From positions 1 to 25,206 of IMG/VR virus record IMGVR_UViG_3300025164_000297: a DNA stretch of 25,206 nucleotides. One strand, given 5' to 3'. This document shows positions 6,680-15,344 of the stretch, piece after piece; within the stretch, counting starts at the first letter, position 1, and each line of letters begins with the position of its first letter. Below the pieces are notes generated by a model. It was not told where the DNA came from and made no database searches. It worked only from the letters and a program-made list of their open reading frames with translations. The translations under genes were made by a program, and so were the position numbers. The DNA comes from a virus.

Positions 6680-6688
6680 ATTATATCA
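6680..6688 (-). promoter_or_regulatory. Putative internal promoter, extended -10
   Basis: On the minus strand TGATATAAT is a consensus extended -10 (TGnTATAAT). There is no good -35 at 17 bp, which extended -10 promoters can tolerate. It lies in the 105-bp gap between the 740-residue gene and the fibre cluster, the right place to boost expression of the appendage and lysis genes. Confidence 0.5.
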
Positions 6689-6723
6689 GAATGCTGCACT
6701 TGAACGCACCCTACATTTCTTTT

Positions 6724-8946
6724 TCAAAAGATTTTTGTCCCCAATACCCCATAATCACTATCAGCAAATGGGTTTATCCAACCTATATGTGTAATCTCCT
6801 CAGCCCCAGCATCAAATATATATGTGCCCCCCATCTCATCCACTTGGCCATTTTGTTCAATTATTTTCTTATCCATAGATAACCACCAACCCCATTTACT
6901 TGCAGATAACCCCTTAACACCCATTTCTGAATGATAATAATAATAATACCCATCCAGTGGGCCTTCATACCCTGAAACAGTGCCCTCAAGAGGCAAAGGT
7001 TTCATAAATAATGGGAACCCTTGTTTCACCAAAACAATCCCAGCTGTGATATCAAATATAAAAACACGGTCATATGTTCTTCCAGCATAAGGGTGTTGGA
7101 GTGATGCCCCAACATAAAGTTTGTTTTTATACATGTCCAGCTTAGCTGGAGAGTAGACTGTTGGATATTCTCCCATGTGATACCCTGTAAATATATTATT
7201 TTCCACTGGGAGTGTATATGTGCCAACAATATACCCAGTGGATATATCCAAAAGATATATTTTACCACCAACATTAGCATCACCTAATACCCCAATAATA
7301 ACATGCTGACCATTTGATGATACTGATAAAAGCTCTTTGCCACCCAGAGATGTAGACCACAATGGGTTCATATTAGCATCAAAGCCTGCCACCCAGTAAA
7401 GCCGGACATTATTGTTGTAAATATCTGGCATATCATACCCACATACAATCACTTTTTCTTTTGCCCACCCAGTAATCAGCACCCCTTTGAAATTGATTGT
7501 TGTTGTTTTTTGGTATGCCCAATCATGGTTAAATTCAATCACCTCATAAATTGTTGACCAGCCACCACCAACCAATTCTGGGCCAGGCACAACATATATC
7601 TTTTCACTTGACCAATATGCATCAAGAAAAGCAAATCCATAAGGCCAAGTAATATTCACAGTGTTGATAAGCACCATATCCAAATCATATGACATTATTC
7701 TTGCCTTGGCCCCTCCACTTAATTGCTGATATTTGCCACCACTAATGAGCTTAACATATTTATAATCATGGATATATATCACATCACTCTTCACCTCCAA
7801 GCGTTTCACATCATATTCTTGCCCATTGGGTGGAAGCTCTTCAATAGGGGCCAAAAGATATTCAACAAGAGGTTCACTTGGCTTTTGAATCACAAGTTTA
7901 GGGGCTGCTGGGTTGGTGTAAAGTGTGTATGTAACCCCTTTGTATATTTTAATTATTTGGTATGGAGTGACAAATGGGTCTTTCATTGATGTTTCTCTTT
8001 CAGGCCACAATTCATCAATAAGGTTATAAGGCCGGCATGTAGGGAATGACGGCTCAAAATACATAATTCGTTTCCACTTACATTCTTGTGGGTTGCTCTC
8101 AAACCCAATAACTGTTGGTGTGATACCATCAAACTCTACAACTACTTTGTTGCCAACACCAAAAGCATAGCTATTACAACGCATATAAATTATTGGTACA
8201 TCCTCATATATGCTGGATTGATTCACATTGAAGGCTATGCCAGATTCATCCTTCTGGCTGCTGAATGCAGGGTCAAGAACAATCTCGCAGGTGTCTCTGT
8301 CATTATCAATTGCTGTAATAGTGGCAAGCCGATATTTTGATTTCCATTTTTGCCATCCTGGCATCATAGCCTCATTATAAAAACACTCAGCTGTAGATAA
8401 CCCAAGTACAGGGGTGATTTGGCCATCTGTAACTGGAGTATTAGCAGCAGCAACCCCAAAGTTCCCTCCAGGTTTGATTATAATGGGTGCTAATCGTTCC
8501 CCAGGAACTTCAATGGTGCCAACATCACCTACAATCTCTTCATTAAAGTCAGCACACCAAACCCTCTCCATCACAATATCTTCAGGTAAATTATTTTCAA
8601 GATAAGTCTTTTCAGCCTTTAATGAGGTAATCTCTATTTTTTTGCCTGATACTTCTGATTTTTCACTATCCCTTTGCATTCTGGAGGTGTTGATATATGA
8701 TGTTAATTTTCTTATCTCATCCATATTCTTATCTGATATGGCAGCATTTAATTGGATTTGCAAATCTAATATAGTTGCCTCTACAGAGGCTAATGATGCT
8801 TCCAATACTGGAAGCTCCACAGATTCAGCTATTGTAATATTTTCAGCCAATTTTGTAATTTTGGCTTCCATGCGTATCTTGCTAATCTTGTATAAAATAT
8901 TATACTTGCCATCAAGACCACCTGATTGTATGGTTGCTTTCCCCAT
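6724..8946 (-). CDS. Large tail-tip/baseplate protein with coiled coil and propeller-like C-terminus
   Basis: The product has 740 residues. An N-terminal helix pair or coiled coil covers about residues 20-120. A conserved central beta domain covers about 205-290 (YRLATITAIDNDRDTCEIVL; YMRCNSYAFGVGNKVVVEF; VIGFESNPQECKW), a pattern I associate with baseplate-like proteins of proteobacterial siphophages. From about 380 to the end there are repeated beta units such as KIYLLDISTG and RVFIFDITAG that look like a beta-propeller. The start overlaps the upstream stop (TAATG). It probably forms part of the tail tip that contacts the host. Domain boundaries are estimates. Confidence 0.7.
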   Translation of the reverse strand: MGKATIQSGGLDGKYNILYKISKIRMEAKITKLAENITIAESVELPVLEASLASVEATILDLQIQLNAAISDKNMDEIRKLTSYINTSRMQRDSEKSEVSGKKIEITSLKAEKTYLENNLPEDIVMERVWCADFNEEIVGDVGTIEVPGERLAPIIIKPGGNFGVAAANTPVTDGQITPVLGLSTAECFYNEAMMPGWQKWKSKYRLATITAIDNDRDTCEIVLDPAFSSQKDESGIAFNVNQSSIYEDVPIIYMRCNSYAFGVGNKVVVEFDGITPTVIGFESNPQECKWKRIMYFEPSFPTCRPYNLIDELWPERETSMKDPFVTPYQIIKIYKGVTYTLYTNPAAPKLVIQKPSEPLVEYLLAPIEELPPNGQEYDVKRLEVKSDVIYIHDYKYVKLISGGKYQQLSGGAKARIMSYDLDMVLINTVNITWPYGFAFLDAYWSSEKIYVVPGPELVGGGWSTIYEVIEFNHDWAYQKTTTINFKGVLITGWAKEKVIVCGYDMPDIYNNNVRLYWVAGFDANMNPLWSTSLGGKELLSVSSNGQHVIIGVLGDANVGGKIYLLDISTGYIVGTYTLPVENNIFTGYHMGEYPTVYSPAKLDMYKNKLYVGASLQHPYAGRTYDRVFIFDITAGIVLVKQGFPLFMKPLPLEGTVSGYEGPLDGYYYYYHSEMGVKGLSASKWGWWLSMDKKIIEQNGQVDEMGGTYIFDAGAEEITHIGWINPFADSDYGVLGTKIF

Positions 8947-9623
8947 TATGCCTCTGAAACTTCCATAACAGTAGTATCTTTGCCCACTTGATAAGATATT
9001 TCACCAACTGTTAGTTCTTCTAATGTGGCTTTGATTTGTGCTATATCTGAGGGTCTTAGTTCTTGGTCAAATCTACACCGGAAACGCCTTTTACCACTGT
9101 ATTCAGCCCTATAATTAACCCCTTCAAGTGCTATGCGTTTTTGGCCCTCTGTATATGCTATAGTTTTATGACCACTTAAAGTCAAGGAAGAGTGCTGTGA
9201 GCCTCGGTCTTGTCTTATATCTTCCAATATAGTGCTAACAATTTCATCAGATTTGAAAACACCATTCTCTTGAATGCCTTGCCTTGTGATAATTATAAGA
9301 CCATCCAACCTTAATAATATATCATCTGCATATGCTTTACCATTTGGAATCACTAAACTCAACCATGTAGGGTCACTATCTTTCAATCTGCCTTGAAATG
9401 ACTTCATAGGAATAACTAAATCATCATATCCTGCTTTAGTTATTGTGCAAATATATTTGACTTTGACTAATAATACTGAATCCCTTGGCCCTGCTTGCAG
9501 CCACCATTTCTGATTCAAGAATTGATATCTTTTAGCAGGTGCATTAAGCATCCATGATTGAGTTAATTGAGCCCCTGAATTAGCATCTGAGAAGAAAAGC
9601 ACTACTGCCTTATAATATGACAT
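8946..9623 (-). CDS. Putative distal tail/baseplate protein
   Basis: The product has 225 residues, is soluble, with mixed alpha/beta content and no recognised motif. It carries a basic stretch (EYSGKRRFRCRFDQELRPSD) followed by a helix and a C-terminal beta segment. It is coupled to the downstream 740-residue gene by TAATG and to the small upstream gene by a one-base gap, so the three are co-translated and their products may form one structure. The role is inferred from this position between tail genes. Confidence 0.65.
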   Translation of the reverse strand: MSYYKAVVLFFSDANSGAQLTQSWMLNAPAKRYQFLNQKWWLQAGPRDSVLLVKVKYICTITKAGYDDLVIPMKSFQGRLKDSDPTWLSLVIPNGKAYADDILLRLDGLIIITRQGIQENGVFKSDEIVSTILEDIRQDRGSQHSSLTLSGHKTIAYTEGQKRIALEGVNYRAEYSGKRRFRCRFDQELRPSDIAQIKATLEELTVGEISYQVGKDTTVMEVSEA

Positions 9624-9624
9624 C

Positions 9625-9768
9625 TCATCCTCTCTTCTTGATGACTTTCCTGAATTGTATAGCTTTTTGATATGTCCTATTGATGATATATATTGATTTC
9701 ACATAACCATATTGCAAAAGGGCCAAGAATGGTGATGGGTCAACAATAAATCCATTGAAATGTCCCAT
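9625..9768 (-). CDS. Hidden 47-residue protein of the distal tail block
   Basis: ATG at 9768 overlaps the preceding stop (TAATG) and is preceded by AGAGGGG. The frame reads 47 codons and ends in TGA at 9625-9627, one base before the next ATG (9623). The product begins MGHFNGFIVDPSPFLALLQY and ends in a basic helix (FRKVIKKRG). Tight coupling on both sides and a good ribosome site argue that it is real, although too short to be caught by usual length limits. It is not recognised; it could be a small tail chaperone or connector. Confidence 0.7.
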   Translation of the reverse strand: MGHFNGFIVDPSPFLALLQYGYVKSIYIINRTYQKAIQFRKVIKKRG

Positions 9769-11453
9769 TACATCCCCTCTCTATACACCATAGCTTTGTT
9801 AATACTGAAATATCTATATCCTTCATTGCAAATAACATACTGGCTGGTATTATCAGGAATTGTGACCCAGACTTCTCCAGCTGCAAGGGTAAGGATTGTG
9901 CCAGTGTTACTGCCTATCTTCTTTATTTGCCCTGCACCAACACCAAAAGTTATGATGACTACTTTACCTGCCTGGACATCTGTCCCCCAAGCCTTTGTAT
10001 TATCCTTGAGAGTGGTGGATGTATTTGGGTCTGAAGTAGATGTCCCTGTATCTATCTCACCAACTCCTACAGTGTCTTCAGCACTCAATCCTGTTGTTGG
10101 AATTGCATAAAAATATTTATCATTATAGGCAAATGCTGCTACACCCCCTTCTGCCCAAATTATAGGTGTTAAAATATATCTGGATTCACACCTTGAGTCT
10201 GGGTCAACAGCACCATCAGTAATTAATGATGTAGCTATCCCCCCAGACGTTGATGTATCTGTAAGCCCTGCCACACTGGCAGAACAAGTCATATACAAAA
10301 TATAACCACTCCCTAACATGCCAAATGTTGAAGGGCATTGGCCTATGAATGAACCACTGGCATAGTTCCTGGGCAGGCTTGCTATAGTTAATGTATTTGA
10401 TGTCTTGGCTGTTACTTGAACTCTATCCCTACCCTCATTATTGATTCCAACTATTTGGTAATAGTTGTTTATTATGAAGTCTGTAGCATTAGCCACATTT
10501 ATTACCACACTTGTTCCTGATGTAGCTGGTGAAGTCAATGATGTGATAGTGGACCAAAACCGTTTGGGAATGTGACCAAAACCTATTGAATAATATGTGG
10601 CTGATACTTTATTAAGAATAAATATCAGATTTTTATCACCATACATCCACATATAACTTCCAGTTTCTGATGTAGTGATAGCTGCAACGGCGGTGTTGCC
10701 ACCACTCCCAGCATGTGTCGTGGCATTCCAAGTATACCAAGGTTGAAGGGTGATGGCATTTGCTGGACTCCAATATATGCAAATATATTCATATATTCTA
10801 TCAGCATTCTCTCCATTAGATTTATACACCCTTTGGCCTTCCCCAATGGTATGAGTCCCTGTTCCCTGTGAAGTGAAGTTTATAGCAACCCCACCTTGAG
10901 TGGCTGCTAATTGGAAAGTATCTGCTGTGGCTGCTATTACAAAATACATAGTATTTACAGTCAATCCACCAATGGCAGTTCCAGTGCCTTGGTACAATAC
11001 TTTGTCCCCAGTAGTAAGCCCATGGGCAATAGCATTAATTTTGTCAAGAGTGATGTCCACCCCAGCAGGTAAGATATCCACATTTACACGCTCAAAAGTA
11101 TGAGTCCCACCACCTTGTGAAGTAAAGTTTATAGCAGCCCCACCTTGTGTCAGGGATAGTTGGAAAGTATTTAATGCAACTCCAACTATAAAATAGTTTG
11201 TACCATGAGATAATCCACCAATAACATCAGCAGTTTGGGTGGCTGTGTAAAATATTCTATTGCCATTAACAAATCCATGAGAAGTAGCATTAACTAAATC
11301 TGTACCAGTATCAATAGATGCTGGTAATGCTTCAACAGTTTTACTTGCTGAATCGTGAAGAGTCCACCCTGTATTTCTCAAAAACTTCCAAATCTCTGTG
11401 AGTGCAATTGCTCTATTCCCTGTTGGCCTGTTTACTATTGATTTATATCCCAT
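9768..11453 (-). CDS. Large tail protein with internal duplicated domain
   Basis: The product has 561 residues. Residues about 43-120 and 128-203 are two copies of a 76-78 residue unit, each with HG near the start, then IGGL, NTFQLS or ADTFQLA, and ending in INFTSQGxGTHT. The rest is Gly/Ser/Thr-rich and beta-predicted, as in tail-tip or fibre proteins, with a tail-end segment of YFYAIPTTG and YRYFSINKA. AAGGAG precedes the ATG. Its place between tape measure and baseplate-like genes suggests a distal tail component. No family is recognised with certainty. Confidence 0.7.
   Translation of the reverse strand: MGYKSIVNRPTGNRAIALTEIWKFLRNTGWTLHDSASKTVEALPASIDTGTDLVNATSHGFVNGNRIFYTATQTADVIGGLSHGTNYFIVGVALNTFQLSLTQGGAAINFTSQGGGTHTFERVNVDILPAGVDITLDKINAIAHGLTTGDKVLYQGTGTAIGGLTVNTMYFVIAATADTFQLAATQGGVAINFTSQGTGTHTIGEGQRVYKSNGENADRIYEYICIYWSPANAITLQPWYTWNATTHAGSGGNTAVAAITTSETGSYMWMYGDKNLIFILNKVSATYYSIGFGHIPKRFWSTITSLTSPATSGTSVVINVANATDFIINNYYQIVGINNEGRDRVQVTAKTSNTLTIASLPRNYASGSFIGQCPSTFGMLGSGYILYMTCSASVAGLTDTSTSGGIATSLITDGAVDPDSRCESRYILTPIIWAEGGVAAFAYNDKYFYAIPTTGLSAEDTVGVGEIDTGTSTSDPNTSTTLKDNTKAWGTDVQAGKVVIITFGVGAGQIKKIGSNTGTILTLAAGEVWVTIPDNTSQYVICNEGYRYFSINKAMVYREGM
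10845..11327 (-). repeat. Tandem intragenic repeat, two units of about 230 bp
   Basis: The units at about 11094-11327 and 10845-11072 encode the duplicated domains of the 561-residue protein. The match is also visible in DNA, most clearly where both units read TTATAGCA followed by CCCCACCTTG and then TTGGAAAGTAT. This indicates a fairly recent duplication within the gene. Confidence 0.75.
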
Positions 11454-11462
11454 GTGCTCTCC

Positions 11463-12230
11463 TTATAAATATGCTAATACTGAGACTATGCTGGAGTCAT
11501 TCAACTCAGCTATGCTGGTTAGTGCTGGAACTACACGCTTTTGCCAAAATGCAGCAAACTCTCCTGGTGCCAAACTGCCTATTGATAAAGGTATATCTTC
11601 AGATGGTTGGCTAAATGTTACCCCTGCTGGGGCTGTATTTTCATTGGCTATAGTTGTTGGAGTGCCTCCAATTCCTGCTGGGTCTTTGCCAAGGTAAAGA
11701 GTGTCACCTCCAATAGTATTGGTATCTATAATTAATGAAGCACCATAAGCAGTTTCAGATGGGTGAGTATTTTTAGCATAAAAACACCTATAATCAGTCA
11801 TCCCTGAAAATGATTCTTGCTTAGTTACATCATCATAAGTTTTATTTGGATAGTTTGCTATGGCTATGGTATCTGAAGCATCAATTACAGGCAGACTTCC
11901 TGGAGTCACAGTCACACAAAGTTGCTGCTTTTCTGTATAATCACTTATTACAAATCTGCCTCCATCAATTACAGAAATAGCAGCTCCAATAAGACTGCCA
12001 TAAGGTGTCCATTTTAACTGATTTGTAGCTACTACAAAAGCCAAAGTCCCATTTCCCTGGGCATTGCCACCAGCAAAGTCTATTACAACCCCAGTAACAT
12101 TAACAGGTGCAGAGGCACTTTGGGCCAAAACTCTGGTGTTAGATATGGCCCCACCTAATGAAGCATTTTGGTTTGAGTTCCCAGCCCCACCAGAAAGTCT
12201 TATTTCAAGATATGCAGCATTTATTCCCAT
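11463..12230 (-). CDS. Putative tail structural protein
   Basis: The product has 255 residues, is soluble and beta-rich, and starts MGINAAYLEIRLSGGAGNSN. The end (IPLSIGSLAPGEFAAFWQKR) looks like a virion protein edge with an exposed helix, but I do not recognise a family. It is the first gene after the 93-bp spacer that carries the 30-bp repeat, so its transcription may be set separately from the tape-measure block. Position suggests a distal tail protein. Confidence 0.65.
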   Translation of the reverse strand: MGINAAYLEIRLSGGAGNSNQNASLGGAISNTRVLAQSASAPVNVTGVVIDFAGGNAQGNGTLAFVVATNQLKWTPYGSLIGAAISVIDGGRFVISDYTEKQQLCVTVTPGSLPVIDASDTIAIANYPNKTYDDVTKQESFSGMTDYRCFYAKNTHPSETAYGASLIIDTNTIGGDTLYLGKDPAGIGGTPTTIANENTAPAGVTFSQPSEDIPLSIGSLAPGEFAAFWQKRVVPALTSIAELNDSSIVSVLAYL

Positions 12231-12289
12231 TGAAATACCCCTTTAAAATGTTACCCTTGAGGGTTACTACCTTTTTTTATTAAAGTCTT

Positions 12290-12319
12290 AAATTCACCCT
12301 ATCCTTGGCCCTTGAATCA
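12290..12319 (-). repeat. 30-bp direct repeat, copy in 12231-12323 spacer
   Basis: This is the identical partner of 677-706. It lies just after the stop of the small tail gene at 12324-12674, in the longest gap between the tape measure and the fibre genes. On the minus strand CCTTGATTCAAGG at its edge is a near-perfect hairpin. It could be a leaky terminator, an RNA-processing site or a recombination linker; no clear promoter boxes accompany it. Confidence 0.85.
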
Positions 12320-12323
12320 AGGT

Positions 12324-12674
12324 TCAAATTACCTTTTCCTTGACCAAAAAGTTAAAAGTAATGATATTGTTGTTCTGGTTTAAAAAATCTATCACCCCTT
12401 TGAATATTCCCTCGGAAGTGGTGATGCAAATGCTTGGATAGAGTTCTATCATCTGAGCCAAAATGCCTATTTTATCATCAGAAAGTGAGCTTGATGAAAC
12501 TTTAAAAACTCGGTCTGAATGGGAAAGTCCATTGTCTTCTATAGAACACCCACCATCAAGGGTTGCAATCCTTGACACACGCCTTGTCCTGCTTATAATA
12601 TCTGTGCCTGGGTCATAATCCATTATGACCAAAGCTCCTTCCAAATCATATGTTGGTGTAGAAAGTGCTATCAT
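12324..12674 (-). CDS. Small tail protein downstream of tape measure
   Basis: The product has 116 residues. The pattern DYDPGTDIISRTRRVSRIAT, then LDGGCSIEDNG and FNFLVKEK near the end, resembles a small conserved protein often encoded just after the tape measure in siphophage tail modules. The function of that family is not established. ATG at 12674 overlaps the tape-measure stop (TAATG), which couples its translation to it. Probably a tail-tip or tape-measure partner. Confidence 0.7.
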   Translation of the reverse strand: MIALSTPTYDLEGALVIMDYDPGTDIISRTRRVSRIATLDGGCSIEDNGLSHSDRVFKVSSSSLSDDKIGILAQMIELYPSICITTSEGIFKGVIDFLNQNNNIITFNFLVKEKVI

Positions 12675-15184
12675 TATAACCCCAATAAGAACTCTGCCCC
12701 ATCAGCATTGGCTCTGACCTGAATTCTTTTTAAAATTTGCCACATAAATGCCTCAATCTCTGGTTCTAAACCATCTGCTGATATATTGATTAAAGCCTCT
12801 CCTGTTCGTATAGCCTGTGATTTCATGGCCATATACTCAATCTGTGCTTCAATCAACTTTTCCTGCAAATCAAATTCCTTTTGCCTCAACTCTTGCTCTT
12901 TTTCTATGGCTTCAAGTAATGCTTGCTGCCCAAAAGGTGTAGTGGATGCTTGACCCATCAACCCAAATAAACCAACTAATGTCTCACCTGTGCTTGATAT
13001 ACCATCATCAATAGAGGTAAACATGGTTTCAAATGCTTTACTTGTAGCTTCAATTTGTGCTAAATCCACTTTTGTTTGCATCTCAAATATTGAAACTCTT
13101 TCCTTGCTTTGTATCTCTTCCAGACCAAGCTTAAATTTTATCATTTGGTCAACTTGCTTTGCTAATTCAGCAGCAGCATTCTTATTAGCCTCAGTATTTT
13201 TTTTGGTTCCTTCTGTAACCCCAGCAAGTGCCTCAGTTGTTTCCCCCAATGCCACATAATTATCATTAAATACAGCAATCCCATCCTCTGTGACCTCTAC
13301 AAATGATTTGAGCCCTTCAACACCTTCTTTGGCAGCATTACCTATTTTACCAGTGTTATTTGCTGCTTCTTCAGCATTTATACTGAAATTATCAGCACTA
13401 TCAGCACAACTATTAAGGGCAAGCTGAAGTGGGTCAAGTGCTAATCCCAACCCTGTCATGGAGTCTTTTGCTTTATCCCCACCATCTTTAACTTTGTTAC
13501 CAGTCTTTTCCCCATCTTCACCAAGTCTATTGATAGCTTCATCAACAACTATTATTGAATTTGCAACATTATCAGACCAATATTCAAATGGGGCAGTTGC
13601 TGTGACATCATCAATTATCACCTTACTCAAATTCTCAGCTGATTGTCCAAGCTTCTCAATTGGCCCAGATAAATCCATACCTGGGATGAGGTTGAGCCCC
13701 TCTAAAACAGTTAACAAAGCCAATTCTACCAATAACAATGGGGCATTTAATGCTGTATTAACAATATTCTTTAACCCATTGATGGTATTACCTATCCCAG
13801 CAAACCCATCATGCACTAATGCTACTGATAATACAAGCCCTTGAATGATTGTATTTGCTGTGGTTAATACATCCTTGATGGTATCAATATCTCCAGCCCA
13901 CTTAGCAAAATCCACAGCAGCAGAAGCTCCTTCAATCCCTGAAAGCTCTGAATATATGGTTTGAATATTATCCACAAATACTACTAAGTTGCTGACCCAA
14001 TTAGCAATGACCTCTCCCAATGCTTCAGCAATTGCTACCCCTTCTTCACTTGTGAGGGCTTTAACTAAGGAGTCAAGGATTGGTTTAACTTCTTCAAGGA
14101 TAGATGACCCTGCCACAGTTAAAAATGCATCCCATGATGTTTTTAACTGCTGAACTTTAAACTCAGCAGACCCCATCCTGATTTCAACCTCTTTCATGGC
14201 AGAGCCAGCAGAGTTCATTCCAACTGCTGTTATCTCTATGGACTTACTAAGCCCATCAAATACCTCTACCATTTTGCCAGCTTGATGTAATCCTACAAGC
14301 TCTGTTGCTAAATATAGTTTATCATTCTCATCAACCGTCTTAAATGCTATTGCTACCTCATTTAAAATATCCTTACCTGATTTGAGATGACCATTAGCAT
14401 CCTTTTGTGATACTCCAATCCCAGCTAATGCTGTTGCTACCTCGTCTGAGTCATCCAATAGTTTTAACAAACCAGTTTTCAATGCTGTGGCTGCCTCATC
14501 ACCAGACCTGAAAATCTCTATAACTGGGGTTAATAACCCAGCAGTTTCAGCAAATGAAAAGCCCATAGTGCTGGCAATAGGTGATATTGATGCCATACCT
14601 ATAGCCAATTGTTGGACATCAGTGGCATATCTATTGGATACTTCATTAAGAATATCAACTACTTCAGCAGCATCTGTGGCAGGGGCTTTAAAGCCTTTGA
14701 GGATTGAGACCAAATATTCAGATGCTTCAGCAGCAGCAATATCTCCAGCAATGGACAGATTCAAAGCATCTGTCTGGAGTTGTAAAGATTCAGCAACATC
14801 AAACCCAGCCTGTTTGAAATTTGCAACACCTTGAACTATCTCTGTTGTTGATTTGCCATAATTTATGGCCATTTGAAGGAATGTCTCAGAGTATTGAGAC
14901 ACACTCCCCTCTGAATCATCCATAACTTTCTGAAGGTCAAGAAGTGCAGATTCATATTCAGCAGCACTTACAACTGCTAAAGTAGCAAAAGTGGTTGCTA
15001 TAGCTGTGACAGCAAGGCCAAGCAAGGCTATATCTTCAACCAAACCTTTGGCCCTGCCACCAAGCCCACCAAATGATGAGTCCACAGTGCCAATAGACTT
15101 GTCAATATCACTCATTACTGATGTAGCATCATCAGTTGCAGTGAATATCAACTCTATAATCTTGGTTATATCACTTGTTGCCAT
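12674..15184 (-). CDS. Tail tape measure protein, TP901/PhageMin_Tail type
   Basis: The product has 836 residues and is predicted to set tail length and to be the scaffold on which the tube polymerises. Helical heptad-like N-terminal region, hydrophobic segment at about 48-75 (LLGLAVTAIATTFATLAVVS), then the TP901-type core with TEIVQGVANFKQAGFD and QLAIGMASISPIASTMGFSF at about 115-225. A second hydrophobic stretch lies near 480-500 and a charged coiled coil near the C-terminus. At about 0.15 nm per residue the tail would be about 125 nm. AGGAG precedes the ATG. The frameshifted chaperone extension overlaps its start by 14 bases. Confidence 0.92.
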   Translation of the reverse strand: MATSDITKIIELIFTATDDATSVMSDIDKSIGTVDSSFGGLGGRAKGLVEDIALLGLAVTAIATTFATLAVVSAAEYESALLDLQKVMDDSEGSVSQYSETFLQMAINYGKSTTEIVQGVANFKQAGFDVAESLQLQTDALNLSIAGDIAAAEASEYLVSILKGFKAPATDAAEVVDILNEVSNRYATDVQQLAIGMASISPIASTMGFSFAETAGLLTPVIEIFRSGDEAATALKTGLLKLLDDSDEVATALAGIGVSQKDANGHLKSGKDILNEVAIAFKTVDENDKLYLATELVGLHQAGKMVEVFDGLSKSIEITAVGMNSAGSAMKEVEIRMGSAEFKVQQLKTSWDAFLTVAGSSILEEVKPILDSLVKALTSEEGVAIAEALGEVIANWVSNLVVFVDNIQTIYSELSGIEGASAAVDFAKWAGDIDTIKDVLTTANTIIQGLVLSVALVHDGFAGIGNTINGLKNIVNTALNAPLLLVELALLTVLEGLNLIPGMDLSGPIEKLGQSAENLSKVIIDDVTATAPFEYWSDNVANSIIVVDEAINRLGEDGEKTGNKVKDGGDKAKDSMTGLGLALDPLQLALNSCADSADNFSINAEEAANNTGKIGNAAKEGVEGLKSFVEVTEDGIAVFNDNYVALGETTEALAGVTEGTKKNTEANKNAAAELAKQVDQMIKFKLGLEEIQSKERVSIFEMQTKVDLAQIEATSKAFETMFTSIDDGISSTGETLVGLFGLMGQASTTPFGQQALLEAIEKEQELRQKEFDLQEKLIEAQIEYMAMKSQAIRTGEALINISADGLEPEIEAFMWQILKRIQVRANADGAEFLLGL

Positions 15185-15344
15185 GTTTCTCCTGGAGGTA
15201 TCTTGACCACAATTCCATCTCTGTGTGGGTTAAAAAGCCCTGTGGGAAGAGGTCTGGCCTGATTTGGAATAAAAACTGACCTTTCAAATCAGCCAAAGCC
15301 AAACTTGCCTTTACTCCTTCACTTCCCCAGAGCTTTTCACTTCC
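15171..15344 (-). CDS. GT-like C-terminal extension of tail chaperone, reached by -1 frameshift
   Basis: In the -1 frame relative to the upstream chaperone, 57 codons run without a stop to TGA at 15171-15173, overlapping the tape-measure start. There is no start codon with a ribosome site, so it must be read as a fusion of about 197 residues. It contains ASLALADLKGQFLFQIRPD and ends LWSRYLQEKHGNK, like T domains of siphophage tail chaperones, which bind the tape measure. This fills the 126 bp between the chaperone stop and the tape-measure start that would otherwise be empty. Confidence 0.8.
   Translation of the reverse strand, partial: GSEKLWGSEGVKASLALADLKGQFLFQIRPDLFPQGFLTHTEMELWSRYLQEKHGNK

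Noticed and set aside
12253-12277. ACCCTTGAGGGT dyad followed by a T7 run on the plus strand, resembling a terminator
   Set aside because: Nothing is transcribed in that direction here, the stem is only five base pairs, and eight bases separate it from the T run.
12231-12323. Possible promoter in the spacer with the 30-bp repeat
   Set aside because: TTTAAT-like boxes exist, but no -35 at acceptable distance; AT-rich sequence alone does not support a promoter.
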